In this document: piece after piece, positions 44,604-53,222 of the stretch
Numbering within the stretch: position 1 is the stretch's first letter
Layout: each line of letters starts with the position of its first letter
Origin: Mycoplana rhizolycopersici
GTDB taxonomy: Bacteria > Pseudomonadota > Alphaproteobacteria > Rhizobiales > Rhizobiaceae
Reading direction: 5' to 3'
Assembly (NCBI RefSeq): GCF_013378445.1
Contig: NZ_JABXYK010000003.1
Location: forward strand, 124,001-188,000
DNA: 64,000 nucleotides
Program-made: the position numbers and the translations under genes
The notes under the pieces: generated by a model
The model's input: only the letters and a program-made list of their open reading frames with translations
Database searches by the model: none
What the model was told of the DNA's origin: nothing

Positions 44604-45035
44604 CTAGTCTGGTACGGAAATGTTAATTTTCCTTACCATGCGTTCCGGTTCGGGACGCGCCAGGTCGATGGCGAGAAGGCCGTTGCGCAGCTCGGCGCCC
44701 AATACGCGCATCCCGTCCGCAAGGACGAACATGCGTTGGAATTGCCGCGCGGCAATGCCTCGGTAGAGGTAGTCCCTTTCGCCGTTGTCGACCTGCCGTC
44801 CGCGAACGATGAGCTGGTTCTCTTCCGTCGTGACTTCGAGCTCTTCTTCCGAAAAACCCGCCACGGCGAGCGTGATCCGCAGCCGATCGGGGGCGCCGGA
44901 AGCGCTGTCGGCGAGAATGCGCTCGATGTTGTAGGGAGGATACCCGTCATTGCCCTTGGCGATCCGTTCAAGGGTCTTTTCCATGGCGTCGAAGCCGAGG
45001 AGGAGCGGGCTGGCAAAAGGCGTAATACGGCTCAT
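44604..45035 (-). CDS. Small heat-shock protein, Hsp20/IbpA family
   Basis: A 143-residue alpha-crystallin-type chaperone that holds unfolding proteins. The N-terminal arm begins MSRITPFASPLLLGFDAMEKTLERI; the alpha-crystallin domain has NIERI, RITLAVAGFSEEELEV and YLYRGIAARQFQRMFVLADGMRV, with LRNGLLAIDLAR before the tail. It belongs to the IbpA-like class found in multiple copies in rhizobia. It is preceded by a strong RpoH-type promoter and a leader with a ROSE-like RNA thermometer hairpin over the ribosome site. Confidence 0.95.
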   Translation of the reverse strand: MSRITPFASPLLLGFDAMEKTLERIAKGNDGYPPYNIERILADSASGAPDRLRITLAVAGFSEEELEVTTEENQLIVRGRQVDNGERDYLYRGIAARQFQRMFVLADGMRVLGAELRNGLLAIDLARPEPERMVRKINISVPD

Positions 45036-45094
45036 TGCGTTAGTCCTTGCTTTCAAGCGACTGTTGCGGGACCCGGATTCCAGCATCCCGACAG
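45036..45094 (-). promoter_or_regulatory. ROSE-like RNA thermometer in the hsp20 leader
   Basis: In the minus-strand leader, UCGCUUG and CAAGGA (within 45044-45060) pair around an AAAG loop, with one bulged G facing the Shine-Dalgarno AAGGA. A U(U/C)GCU stretch opposite the ribosome site is the hallmark of ROSE elements. An upstream hairpin CGGGA...UCCCG is also present. The leader length, about 59 bases, is estimated from the promoter. Confidence 0.6.
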
Positions 45095-45100
45095 GAGGCA

Positions 45101-45129
45101 ATATGGGGATTGCCATACGCACGTGCAAG
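45101..45129 (-). promoter_or_regulatory. RpoH (sigma-32) promoter for hsp20
   Basis: On the minus strand CTTGCA (45129-45124) is followed by CCCCATAT (45108-45101), the -10 element of heat-shock promoters, with CTTG-N17-CCCC spacing. It is the best of three such matches in the window. Confidence 0.75.
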
Positions 45130-45216
45130 ACACTTGCAGAGCGCCCCGGGGTAAATATAGTCCCCGTTTCGCCGCGAGATGCGGCGCAAGAACACGATTC
45201 GGAGAAGTGAAGGCCC

Positions 45217-46161
45217 ATGTCGCCGCGAAGAAAGATCATCATAGATACCGACCCGGGCCAGGACGATGCCGCCGCCATCATGCTGGCCTTCGGCAGCGCT
45301 GCCGAACTGGATTTGCTCGGCATCACCACCGTCGCCGGAAACGTTCCGCTGAAGCTGACGGCGCGCAATGCGCGCATCCTGTGCGAGTTGTGTGGCCGCC
45401 CCGACGTCAAGGTCTTCGCCGGCGCTGACGCGCCGTTGCAGCGCCCGCTGGTCACAGCCGAGCACGTCCATGGCAAGACCGGCCTGGATGGTCCCGAACT
45501 CGACGAGCCGACCATGCCGCTCCAGGCGCAGCATGCCGTCGATTTCCTGGTGGACACGCTTCGCAATGAACCCGCGGGCACGGTGACGCTCTGCGCGCTC
45601 GGTCCTTTGACGAATATCGCGCTGGCGTTGCAGAAGGCCCCTGAGATCGTCGGCCGCGTCGCTGAAATCGTCATGATGGGTGGCGGCTTTTTCGAGGGCG
45701 GCAACATCACTCCGGCTGCCGAGTTCAACATCTATGTCGATCCCGAAGCAGCCGATATTGTCTTCAAGTCCGGGATTCCGATCGTGATGATGCCGCTCGA
45801 CGTCACCCACAAGGTGCTCACGCTTCGCACGCGGGTGGACAAACTGAAGACGATCGGCACCCGTCCGGCCAAGGCGCTGGTGGAGATGCTGGAGTTCTTC
45901 GAGCGGTTCGACGTCGAAAAGTACGGCTCCGACGGCGGCCCGCTGCACGATCCGACGGTGATCGCCTATCTGCTGCGCCCCGGACTTTTCGGCGGACGCG
46001 ACTGCAATGTCGAAATCGAGACGGCCTCGCCGCTGACGGTCGGGATGACGGTGGTCGACTGGTGGCAGGTCACCGGGCGCCAGCACAATGCGCGGGTCAT
46101 GCGCGACATCGATGCCGACGGCTTCTTCGAGCTTTTGACGGAGCGCGTGGCGCGGCTTTGA
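45217..46161 (+). CDS. Nucleoside hydrolase (IunH/Rih family)
   Basis: A 314-residue enzyme that hydrolyses ribonucleosides to base and ribose. The calcium site DTDPGQDDAAAIMLA is at about 10-24, followed by the VAGNVPL loop, MGGGFFEGGNITPAAEFNIYVDPEAA and the late HDPTVIAYLL Asp. All Ca ligands appear present. Specificity (purine or pyrimidine) cannot be read. It diverges from hsp20, with heat-shock elements of the latter lying in their shared upstream region. Confidence 0.93.
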   Translation: MSPRRKIIIDTDPGQDDAAAIMLAFGSAAELDLLGITTVAGNVPLKLTARNARILCELCGRPDVKVFAGADAPLQRPLVTAEHVHGKTGLDGPELDEPTMPLQAQHAVDFLVDTLRNEPAGTVTLCALGPLTNIALALQKAPEIVGRVAEIVMMGGGFFEGGNITPAAEFNIYVDPEAADIVFKSGIPIVMMPLDVTHKVLTLRTRVDKLKTIGTRPAKALVEMLEFFERFDVEKYGSDGGPLHDPTVIAYLLRPGLFGGRDCNVEIETASPLTVGMTVVDWWQVTGRQHNARVMRDIDADGFFELLTERVARL

Positions 46162-46205
46162 GCTCAGGTACCCATCAACCGGTACACAACAACGTGTGAA
46201 ATGAA

Positions 46206-46230
46206 AAACGGCGCCCCGTAGGCGCCGTTT
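46206..46230. terminator. Bidirectional terminator between nucleoside hydrolase and chemoreceptor genes
   Basis: Perfect ten-base stem AAACGGCGCC / GGCGCCGTTT with a five-base loop. On the minus strand it is followed by a T-run, which suits the end of the chemoreceptor gene. Confidence 0.75.
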
Positions 46231-46252
46231 CGTTGTTTGCGATAACCCGCGC

Positions 46253-48574
46253 TCAGAATTCTTCCCACTCGTCCTGCGCCAGTGCCGTGTTGCCGACGAC
46301 TTGCGGGATCGACCGGGAAGGGGCCGGGCGGGGGGGCGGAGCGGAGGGTGCCTTCGCCTGCACAGTCCGCTGCGGCTGGGCCGCCATCGCGGTCTGACCC
46401 GTGCGGAAGCGGGCGACGAGCGACTGAAGCGTCCGTGCCTCTTCGTTCAGTGCGACGCTGGCGGCGGTGGTTTCCTCCACCATCGCAGCGTTCTGCTGCG
46501 TCACCTGGTCCATCTGGTTGACGGCCGAGTTGATCTCCTTCAGGCCGACCGCCTGCTCGGAGGCGGACGATGAGATCTGGCGGATGAGGCCGTTGATCTG
46601 CATGACCTGCTGGGCGATCTTTTCGAGCGCGTTACCGGCCCTCCCGACGAGATCCACCCCGTCGCGCACCTGCGTCTCCGAGGCGTTGATGAGGTTCTTG
46701 ATCTCCTTGGCGGCATTGGCGGAGCGCTGCGCCAGTTCGCGGACTTCCTGGGCGACGACGGCAAAGCCCTTGCCGGCCTCGCCTGCGCGCGCCGCCTCGA
46801 CGCCGGCGTTCAGCGCCAGAAGATTGGTCTGGAAGGCGATCTCGTCGATCACGCCGATGATGTTGGAGATCTCGCCGGAAGACCGCTCGATGCCCTTCAT
46901 CGCGGCAATCGCCTTCTGCACCACTTCACCGGACTTGGCCGCGTCGTCGCTCGCCGACGAAACGGACTGGGCGGCGACACGGGCATTGTCGGCGCTCGAA
47001 TTGACCTGCGAGGTCAGCTCGTCCAGGGCCGCGGCAGTCTCCTCGAGGCTTGCGGCCTGCTGCTCGGTGCGGTGGGACAGGTCCGCTGCCCCGTTGGAGA
47101 TCTCGTTGGTGCCATTGGTGATGCTGTAGACCGAGGTGTTGACCGTCCTGATGGTCTCCTCGAGGCTGCCCATCGCCGAATTGAAGTCGCTCTTGAGTTT
47201 CGCATATTCGCCGGGGAATTCGCCGGAAAGGCGGTAGGACAGTTCGCCGGAGGAAAGGCGTGCAAGGCCCTCGCCGAGGCGCGAGACGATATCGCGCTGC
47301 AGCGCACTGCTTGTCTGGCGCTCCGCTTCCGAACGGCCACGTTCGGTTTCGGTCATCTGCCGCTGTGCATCGGCCTCGGCTTCAAGGCGCTTCGTATCGG
47401 CGAGCTGATGACGGAAACCTTCGAGCGCCTTGGCGACCTCGCCCGTTTCGTCGGTCCGGTCCTGGCCGGAAACCGGCTCGGCATAGTCGCCCTTGCCAAG
47501 GCGCGCTACGTCGGCGACGAGGCCGGCGAGTGGCCGCTGTACGTAGTTGCGAACCGCAATCCAGAGGCCGAGGAGCACGACGGCGAGGACGATGACGCCG
47601 CCCGCGATCATCATGTAGGTCTGGTCCCGCACCGGTGCACCGATGACCGAACGCGGGACATCGACGAGAACGACCCAGGTTGCGTTCACGTCGGGCAGGG
47701 CGACCGGATAGACGATGCGGTCGAAGGGCTCGTTGTCGTCGAAGCTCAGGTCGGCGACGAAGCCGGGCTTGTTCGACGCGATGGCTTCCTTGACGGTCTC
47801 CAGGCCTGCGCCCTCATAGTCCTGCATCGCAAGTTCGGGGCGCGGTGGAACCAGCCACTTGCCCGTCTGCGTCAGGAGAAGAACGCGGCCCGATCCGAAC
47901 GGCTTCATCTGGGCGACGCGCTCGGCGAGCGTCGAAAGCTTGACGTCGGCGCCGGCAACGCCGATCAGCTTGCTGTTCGAATAGACCGGGTAGCCGATGG
48001 ACGACATCGACGTGCTTTCGCCCGTCGTGCTTTCCTGGTACGGCGGCGTCATGGCGCCCTTGCCGCTCTTTGCGGCGAGCGCATACCAGGCTCCTTCATA
48101 GTCCGACTCGAACGGGGTGAACTGGATCGTTCCGGTCTTGTCTTTCGTCCAGTAGGGATTGAACGTCCCGTTCTTGTCGCCGGCGAACTCCTTGTTGCCG
48201 ACATATTCAGCCGACTTGCCGTCGAAACTGTCTTTCTCCGCGGCGTACCAGCTGCCGTAGGCGGCCGGATTCTGCTCGACGTTGACCTTGAGAAGGTCGA
48301 TGACCTGCTTGCGGTCGAGCGTTCCGTTCTCATGCGCCTTGCCGATGATGGCGGCGGATGTGCGCGCACTGCTCACCAGCTCGCCGATGGCGCCGGATAC
48401 GTCTGACGCGATGGACCGCGCCTGACTGTTCGCCTCGTCGAGGATCAGCGACTGAACGCGGTCGCTCGACTGCGAGATCAAAAGATAGTTCGACGCAATG
48501 AGAACGAGCGCAATCGTGCCGCCCGTAACTGCGATCAGCTTGGTCGCAAGCGACTTTGGCTGTAGTCTAAACAT
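46253..48574 (-). CDS. Methyl-accepting chemotaxis protein with dCache-type sensor
   Basis: A 773-residue transmembrane receptor. An N-terminal helix (about 15-35), a large periplasmic sensor of the dCache type (about 40-320, with YGSWYAAEKDSFDG and PYQESTTGESTSMSSIGYPVY), a second helix (about 325-350), HAMP (RPLAGLVADVARLGKGDYAEPV), and the signalling hairpin with IDEIAFQTNLLALNAGVEAARAGEAGKGFAVVA. It ends EWEEF, an xWxxF-type tail that binds CheR/CheB in other bacteria. The ligand is unknown; GEST-type dCache modules often bind amino or carboxylic acids. ATG 48574 fits the first transmembrane segment. Confidence 0.94.
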   Translation of the reverse strand: MFRLQPKSLATKLIAVTGGTIALVLIASNYLLISQSSDRVQSLILDEANSQARSIASDVSGAIGELVSSARTSAAIIGKAHENGTLDRKQVIDLLKVNVEQNPAAYGSWYAAEKDSFDGKSAEYVGNKEFAGDKNGTFNPYWTKDKTGTIQFTPFESDYEGAWYALAAKSGKGAMTPPYQESTTGESTSMSSIGYPVYSNSKLIGVAGADVKLSTLAERVAQMKPFGSGRVLLLTQTGKWLVPPRPELAMQDYEGAGLETVKEAIASNKPGFVADLSFDDNEPFDRIVYPVALPDVNATWVVLVDVPRSVIGAPVRDQTYMMIAGGVIVLAVVLLGLWIAVRNYVQRPLAGLVADVARLGKGDYAEPVSGQDRTDETGEVAKALEGFRHQLADTKRLEAEADAQRQMTETERGRSEAERQTSSALQRDIVSRLGEGLARLSSGELSYRLSGEFPGEYAKLKSDFNSAMGSLEETIRTVNTSVYSITNGTNEISNGAADLSHRTEQQAASLEETAAALDELTSQVNSSADNARVAAQSVSSASDDAAKSGEVVQKAIAAMKGIERSSGEISNIIGVIDEIAFQTNLLALNAGVEAARAGEAGKGFAVVAQEVRELAQRSANAAKEIKNLINASETQVRDGVDLVGRAGNALEKIAQQVMQINGLIRQISSSASEQAVGLKEINSAVNQMDQVTQQNAAMVEETTAASVALNEEARTLQSLVARFRTGQTAMAAQPQRTVQAKAPSAPPPRPAPSRSIPQVVGNTALAQDEWEEF

Positions 48575-48785
48575 GCAATCCTCACGAGCTCTGGCAGTCG
48601 CCATGGCGCCCATGGAGACGGCGTGCAGTCAAAATGGTGTGGGGGCTCCATCATGGAGAGTGCGGATGCCGACCGGCATCCGAGGCCAGACCCGTTGGAT
48701 AGGGAGTCTGCGCGTCGATATTCTAGATATCTCCAACATCTTAATGAATTTGCTAAAATGCCTTACAAACTCACGGGAGGGCGCC

Positions 48786-49457
48786 ATGATGAGGCCCCGG
48801 ATCCTGTTCGTCGATCGGGCCGATGCCGGTCGCCAGCTGGCGGCTGCACTTTCGTTGCAGCCTATCGATGATCCGATCGTACTGGCTGTGCCGAGGGGTG
48901 GTGTCGCCGTCGCGGTGGAGGTCGCACAGGCTCTCGGCGCAAAACTCGACCTTCTGTTCGTCCGCAAGATCGGAGCGCCGCAGAACCGCGAGGTCGCTAT
49001 CGGCGCCATTGCAGGATCGGATGCGCCGCAACTCGTGCTGAACGAGGAACTCGTCGCCGCGTGCGGCGCAAGTCGGGCCTATATCGAAGCGGAAGCAACC
49101 CGGCAGAAGGACGAGATCGCGCGTCAGCGCAAGCGCTACCTCTCCGGCCGGCAGCCGGTGGACCTGAAAATGCGAAACGTGATCGTCGTCGATGACGGCG
49201 TGGCGACCGGCGCAACCCTTGCTGCGGGGCTGAAGGCGCTTCGGCTCCAGTCCGTCGCCTCGACAACGCTTGCCATCCCGGTTGCGCCACCCGAGGCGCT
49301 CGAAGCACTCGGCGCCGAGGTTGATCGCATCGTCTGCCTGCACGAGCCCGATGATTTCTGCGCGGTCGGCCTCTGCTATCGCGACTTCCCGCAGGTCTCG
49401 GACGCGGAAGTGATGCAGGCCTTGGTGGCGCCAGGCGGGGCGACCGGTGGGCCTTGA
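48786..49457 (+). CDS. Type I phosphoribosyltransferase-domain protein
   Basis: A 223-residue protein with the PRPP loop VIVVDDGVATGATLAAGLKAL at about 138-158 and an N-terminal DRADAGRQLAAAL plus VLAVPRGGVAVAVEVA, the form found in proteins often annotated as phosphoribosyltransferase or, when fused, as erythromycin-esterase companions. No base-specific hood is recognisable, so the substrate is unknown. It stands alone, divergent from the chemoreceptor gene, with 211 bases between the starts. Confidence 0.85.
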   Translation: MMRPRILFVDRADAGRQLAAALSLQPIDDPIVLAVPRGGVAVAVEVAQALGAKLDLLFVRKIGAPQNREVAIGAIAGSDAPQLVLNEELVAACGASRAYIEAEATRQKDEIARQRKRYLSGRQPVDLKMRNVIVVDDGVATGATLAAGLKALRLQSVASTTLAIPVAPPEALEALGAEVDRIVCLHEPDDFCAVGLCYRDFPQVSDAEVMQALVAPGGATGGP

Positions 49458-49461
49458 AAAA

Positions 49462-49490
49462 GGCGGCCCGCCATCGCGGACCGCCCTGTT
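49462..49490. terminator. Bidirectional terminator between convergent genes
   Basis: Stem GGCGGCCCGC (49462-49471) / GCGGACCGCC (49476-49485), one mismatch, four-base loop; CTGTTTT follows on the plus strand and TTTTT on the minus. Confidence 0.7.
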
Positions 49491-49511
49491 TTCCGTTCAC
49501 GCCTGACCGGA

Positions 49512-50150
49512 TCAGCGCACCCAGAGAACCTTACGCGAGCTTCGTTCGATCAGAACCGGACGCTCGTCGACATAGATGTAGCCGTAGTCCGGGCTATCGG
49601 GAACGGCGACAATGTCGACGTCATCGGGGACCACCGTACCGGCGGCCACCGGTCCTTCCAGAACGACCGGACCGACCGGATGGCGCTCGATATAGGTAAT
49701 GGTCGTTTCCGGCACCGCCGGCGCGATGCTGCCGGTCGTCTGCACGTCGTCGACATAGATGACCTGCCGGTCGTTCGTGCGCACGATAACCGGACGGTTC
49801 TCGACATAGACATAGCCGAGATCCGGGTGTTCCGGGATCGGCGTCAGGACGACATCCTCGCGCAGCCGGGTTTCGGCCGATACGGGACCGTCGAGGATGA
49901 CGGGTTCCACCGGGTGTTCGATCACGTAGGTGCGTGCTTCTTGCGGAACCGAGGCCGCAGCGCCGAGGGTTGCGCCTGCTACGCCGCCGATGGCGGCACC
50001 GACAGGACCGCCGATAAGCGCGCCGGTCAAGGCTCCGGTCGCGCCGCCGGTTGCAGCGCCTATGGCGGGGTTGGGCTTCTTCTCCTCGGCGTGCGCCATG
50101 GCGGTACCTGCAATGACCAGCGCAACGCCTGCGATTAGAACCTTCTTCAT
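49512..50150 (-). CDS. DUF1236-type secreted protein with glycine-zipper segment and internal duplication
   Basis: A 212-residue exported protein. The signal peptide (1-21, ending AMAHA) is followed by a glycine-rich stretch (about 29-66; ATGGATGALTGALIGGPVGA) like a glycine-zipper membrane segment. Two related units follow (about 75-140 and 145-212), each with HPV-PV-L-GPV, a P-x-P-D-GY-YV segment and R-V-(Y/W)V at the end, the second ending RKVLWVR. DUF1236 proteins are common in rhizobia and have no known role. The ATG at 50150 gives a good signal peptide. Confidence 0.85.
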   Translation of the reverse strand: MKKVLIAGVALVIAGTAMAHAEEKKPNPAIGAATGGATGALTGALIGGPVGAAIGGVAGATLGAAASVPQEARTYVIEHPVEPVILDGPVSAETRLREDVVLTPIPEHPDLGYVYVENRPVIVRTNDRQVIYVDDVQTTGSIAPAVPETTITYIERHPVGPVVLEGPVAAGTVVPDDVDIVAVPDSPDYGYIYVDERPVLIERSSRKVLWVR

Positions 50151-50253
50151 GCCATTCTCCTTCTGAAATGGGTCTCTAAGCCCCTTCAGATCACCAAACG
50201 TGTCCGCCACTCCGGTGTTCCGGGATCGGCGGGAAGGAGAAGGTCACGAAGTG

Positions 50254-51057
50254 TTACGCAGTGACACTATCGCGCCTTGCGATCTCGTAGTCTTCGGTAT
50301 GCACCTGCAATCCGTCAGGCGTAACCACCACGATGCCATAGGCACCCGGCTCATCGACCGACAGCGACGGGTCCGGCGTGTCGAATGGCATCGGCTGCTG
50401 GTGAACGGGGCTCTTGAAAATGGAGAACGGAATGCCGCGGTGGGAGCCGCCGATCGTTCGGTGCACGTGGCCGGCAAAGATGTGACGAACATTACCGCGG
50501 CGAAGGATCAGCTCGTAGAACGCCTGTTCGTTGATGAGCCGGATCGTGTCCATGCCGGTAAACCCCGTCTTGTGTGGCGGATGATGCATGAACAGCAGCA
50601 CGGGCTTGTCCGTCTCCGACAGGCGCCGGTCGAGCCAACCCAGCCGGCGCTCGCACATAAGGCCGGCATGGCTTGCGGGATAGTCGTAGGGCGGGGCGAA
50701 GAGCGTGTCGAGCAGGATGGCGTGGCAATCGTCGAAGTCGATCGACTGCTGGACGAAGCCGTTCTCGTCGGCTGCGACATGGTCGAAAATATCAAGGAAA
50801 CGGTCGCGGTTGTCGTGGTTGCCGATGGTGATGGCGGCTGGCGGCACCAGCGTTCCGAGAAGCGCCTTGAGGCGCAGGTAGGAGGCGGTATCGGCGCGAT
50901 GGGTGAGGTCGCCGGTAAAGATCACCCGGTCGGCGTCCGCATGATAGCGGTTGACATGGTCGATGCCCCTGCCGAGGCGCTCGTAAGGATCAAGCCCGAT
51001 GATGGTGGTGCCCTCGGGCGTCATGTGCAGGTCGGTAAAAACGATGAGTTTGGTCAT
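50254..51057 (-). CDS. Metallophosphoesterase, possible class III cyclic-nucleotide phosphodiesterase
   Basis: A 267-residue calcineurin-like enzyme with the full dimetal set: DLHMTP (about 9), GDLTHRAD (about 48), GNHDNRD (about 79), MHHPPH (about 157) and GHVHR (about 196). This arrangement is that of class III phosphodiesterases (CpdA, Rv0805) and of GpdQ-type glycerophosphodiesterases; the sequence alone does not choose. The region also encodes an adenylate cyclase and a Crp/Fnr protein 3-6 kb away, which makes a cyclic-nucleotide substrate attractive but unproven. Start ATG 51057 (MTKLIVFTDLH) is clear. Confidence 0.9.
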   Translation of the reverse strand: MTKLIVFTDLHMTPEGTTIIGLDPYERLGRGIDHVNRYHADADRVIFTGDLTHRADTASYLRLKALLGTLVPPAAITIGNHDNRDRFLDIFDHVAADENGFVQQSIDFDDCHAILLDTLFAPPYDYPASHAGLMCERRLGWLDRRLSETDKPVLLFMHHPPHKTGFTGMDTIRLINEQAFYELILRRGNVRHIFAGHVHRTIGGSHRGIPFSIFKSPVHQQPMPFDTPDPSLSVDEPGAYGIVVVTPDGLQVHTEDYEIARRDSVTA

Positions 51058-51442
51058 GAAAATCGGCCGTTTGAGATGGATGCGCGCACTGTCTCCGCCG
51101 GAATCGCGTCGGTCGAGGCAGAAGCGCGACCGATCCGGACTAATTCTAGGAGCGGAATGTGCAGACTGCGACATCAAACCGATTGGCTTGCACCGCGCCG
51201 TGATGTAGCACCGTCGCCGACGGGCGATGCCGCACGGCAGAGACGCCTGCGTAACCGCCACAAGCGATTATCCGGTGAGGAGAACGGCAAAAGCGCAGCA
51301 ACCGTGCATTTTGATGCAACGGTCGCGCCTCTTCTCCAAACGCGCCGGCACCAGGCGGTATCGCCAGATATCGTCGTCTTCGGCTCGCGCGGTCGGCGCG
51401 AGCCGGGCGCGACACATTTTGAAGACGAGTGGAGTGAAGACC

Positions 51443-52477
51443 ATGAGATGGAAACGCACGATCCAGTTGCTGGACGTTCATTGCGAGGGCGAGATCGGCA
51501 AGGTTGCCATCGGCGGCGTGCCTAAGATCCCCGGAAACACGATTGCCGAGCAGTTGAACTACATCAACACGGTGGACGACAGCTTGCGCCGCTTCCTCTG
51601 CCTGGAGCCGCGTGCGGCAGCAACCGGCTCGGTAAACCTGCTTCTTCCGGCGAAGCGCCCCGAGGCCGATGCCGGCTTCATCATTCTCCAGGCCGACCAG
51701 GCGCATGCGTCCTCGGGGTCCAATTCCATCTGCATCACCACGGCGCTGCTCGAGAGCGGCATCGTCGAGATGAAGGAGCCGGAAACGGTCGTCGTCCTCG
51801 ATACCGCCGCAGGCCTGGTCAAGGCCACGGCCACCTGCCGCGACGGTCGTTGCGAGAAGGTGAAGTTGACGATGGTTCCCTCCTTCGTGCAGGAACTGGA
51901 CGCCGAGATCGATACGCCGGACTGGGGACGTGTACGCTTCGACATCAGCTATGGCGGCATCTTCTATGCGCTGGTCGATGTCGACCAGATCGGTACGAAG
52001 ATCGAGAAGGCCAACGCGCGCAAGCTCGTCGATGCCGGCATGGTCCTGAAGGACCTGATCAACAAGAAGATGCCGGTCGTCCATCCGGAAATCCCGGAAA
52101 TCAACGGTATCGCCTACGTCATGTTCCGGGATCGGGAAGAAGACGGCACCATTCGCACGGCAACCACGATGTGGCCCGGTCGCGTCGACCGCTCGCCCTG
52201 CGGCACCGGCAATTCGGCCAACCTCGCAACCCTGCATGCCCGCGGCAAGGTCAAGGTCGGCGACAGCTTCAAGTCGCGCTCGATCATCGGCTCGCAGTTC
52301 GAGGTCGGGCTGGAGGCCGAGACCGAGGTGGCCGGCCGCAAGGCGATCATTCCGACGATCACCGGCCGCGGCTGGACCTTCGGCCTGCACCAGATCGCGC
52401 TCGATCCCACCGATCCCCTGGCGGACGGCTTCGCCATGACCGACACCTGGGGTCCGCAGGCCGGCGAAATCGTCTGA
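51443..52477 (+). CDS. Proline racemase/4-hydroxyproline epimerase/3-hydroxyproline dehydratase family, Ser/Cys type
   Basis: A 344-residue two-lobed enzyme of the proline-racemase superfamily. The second catalytic Cys is present (RSPCGTGNSA, Cys 253), but the first, usually in MCGH, is replaced by Ser (HASSGSNSI, Ser about 91). Ser/Cys members include enzymes linked to trans-3-hydroxyproline dehydration or weak 4-hydroxyproline epimerisation; Cys/Cys is typical of racemases and epimerases. There are no hydroxyproline catabolic genes next to it to help. The upstream 380 bases share space with the metallophosphoesterase promoter, and I see no other gene there. Confidence 0.88.
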   Translation: MRWKRTIQLLDVHCEGEIGKVAIGGVPKIPGNTIAEQLNYINTVDDSLRRFLCLEPRAAATGSVNLLLPAKRPEADAGFIILQADQAHASSGSNSICITTALLESGIVEMKEPETVVVLDTAAGLVKATATCRDGRCEKVKLTMVPSFVQELDAEIDTPDWGRVRFDISYGGIFYALVDVDQIGTKIEKANARKLVDAGMVLKDLINKKMPVVHPEIPEINGIAYVMFRDREEDGTIRTATTMWPGRVDRSPCGTGNSANLATLHARGKVKVGDSFKSRSIIGSQFEVGLEAETEVAGRKAIIPTITGRGWTFGLHQIALDPTDPLADGFAMTDTWGPQAGEIV

Positions 52478-52499
52478 GGATCGCTGCCGATCGACAATA

Positions 52500-53111
52500 C
52501 TAGCGGCTGCCGGCGCCGGCGGTCGCGCCATCCTTATGCGGGGGCTCCGTCGCAAGCGCTGCGATTTCGTAGCCGCCGGAGGCGGCCGTATCGAGCCAGC
52601 GCGCGGCCCTCCGGGCATCGGCGGGAGTTCCTATGCCGTCGCGATAGGCGAGCCCGAGTGCGTAAGCGCCGCCGGGATCGCCGTCTTCTGCCGCGCGCCT
52701 GTAGAGCGCAAACGCGCCGCCGGGGTCGCCTTTTTCCTGGAGGATCCGGCCAAGGCGGACCATGGCCGCCGAATGTCCTTGTAGAGCGGCCTCGCGGTAG
52801 AGGCCTTGCGCGGCAAGCAGCTGTCCGCCTTGCTCCAGAGCCCGGGCAAGCTGGAAGGCTATGCGCGGATTGCCGCCGGCCTTGTAGGCTTCGCGGCAGG
52901 CGGAGAGAGCAATTCCGAGCTTGATGCCGCCGTTTTCGATGGGAGCGAAGCCGGTGTTGCGGGTCCTGTCGTCGCGACTGCCGGCAGCAGCATCGCATTG
53001 CGCCTCGATGGACAGGCCATTCCCGCCGGCCTGTGCCGGCGACATCCAGACAGCACCGGTGAAGAAAAGCGCCATCGCGCCCGTTTTCATTGCATTGACA
53101 ACATTCTGCAA
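52500..53111 (-). CDS. Secreted Sel1/TPR-repeat protein
   Basis: A 203-residue protein with a signal peptide (MKTGAMALFFTGAVWMSPAQA) and several Sel1-like helix pairs (about 85-190): AAQGLYREAALQGHSAAMVRLGRILQE, AFALYRRAAEDGDPGGAYALGLAYRDGIG and ARRAARWLDTAASGGYEIAA. Such repeats make protein-protein scaffolds, often in the periplasm. Start: a TTG at 53111 has a GGGAGA ribosome site six bases upstream; ATG 53090 is the alternative. Four Cys near the N-terminus may form disulfides. It diverges from the FecR-domain gene. Confidence 0.8.
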   Translation of the reverse strand: MQNVVNAMKTGAMALFFTGAVWMSPAQAGGNGLSIEAQCDAAAGSRDDRTRNTGFAPIENGGIKLGIALSACREAYKAGGNPRIAFQLARALEQGGQLLAAQGLYREAALQGHSAAMVRLGRILQEKGDPGGAFALYRRAAEDGDPGGAYALGLAYRDGIGTPADARRAARWLDTAASGGYEIAALATEPPHKDGATAGAGSR

Positions 53112-53222
53112 AGCCTGTCTCCCTTCATGCCCTAAGGATAGACGTCTTTGGGGGGCGTAATTGTTCCGAAGGGGACAGGCGCGGCAGCGTCTATGGTAAA
53201 CGTCGTGGGCAGGGAAAGCGCG

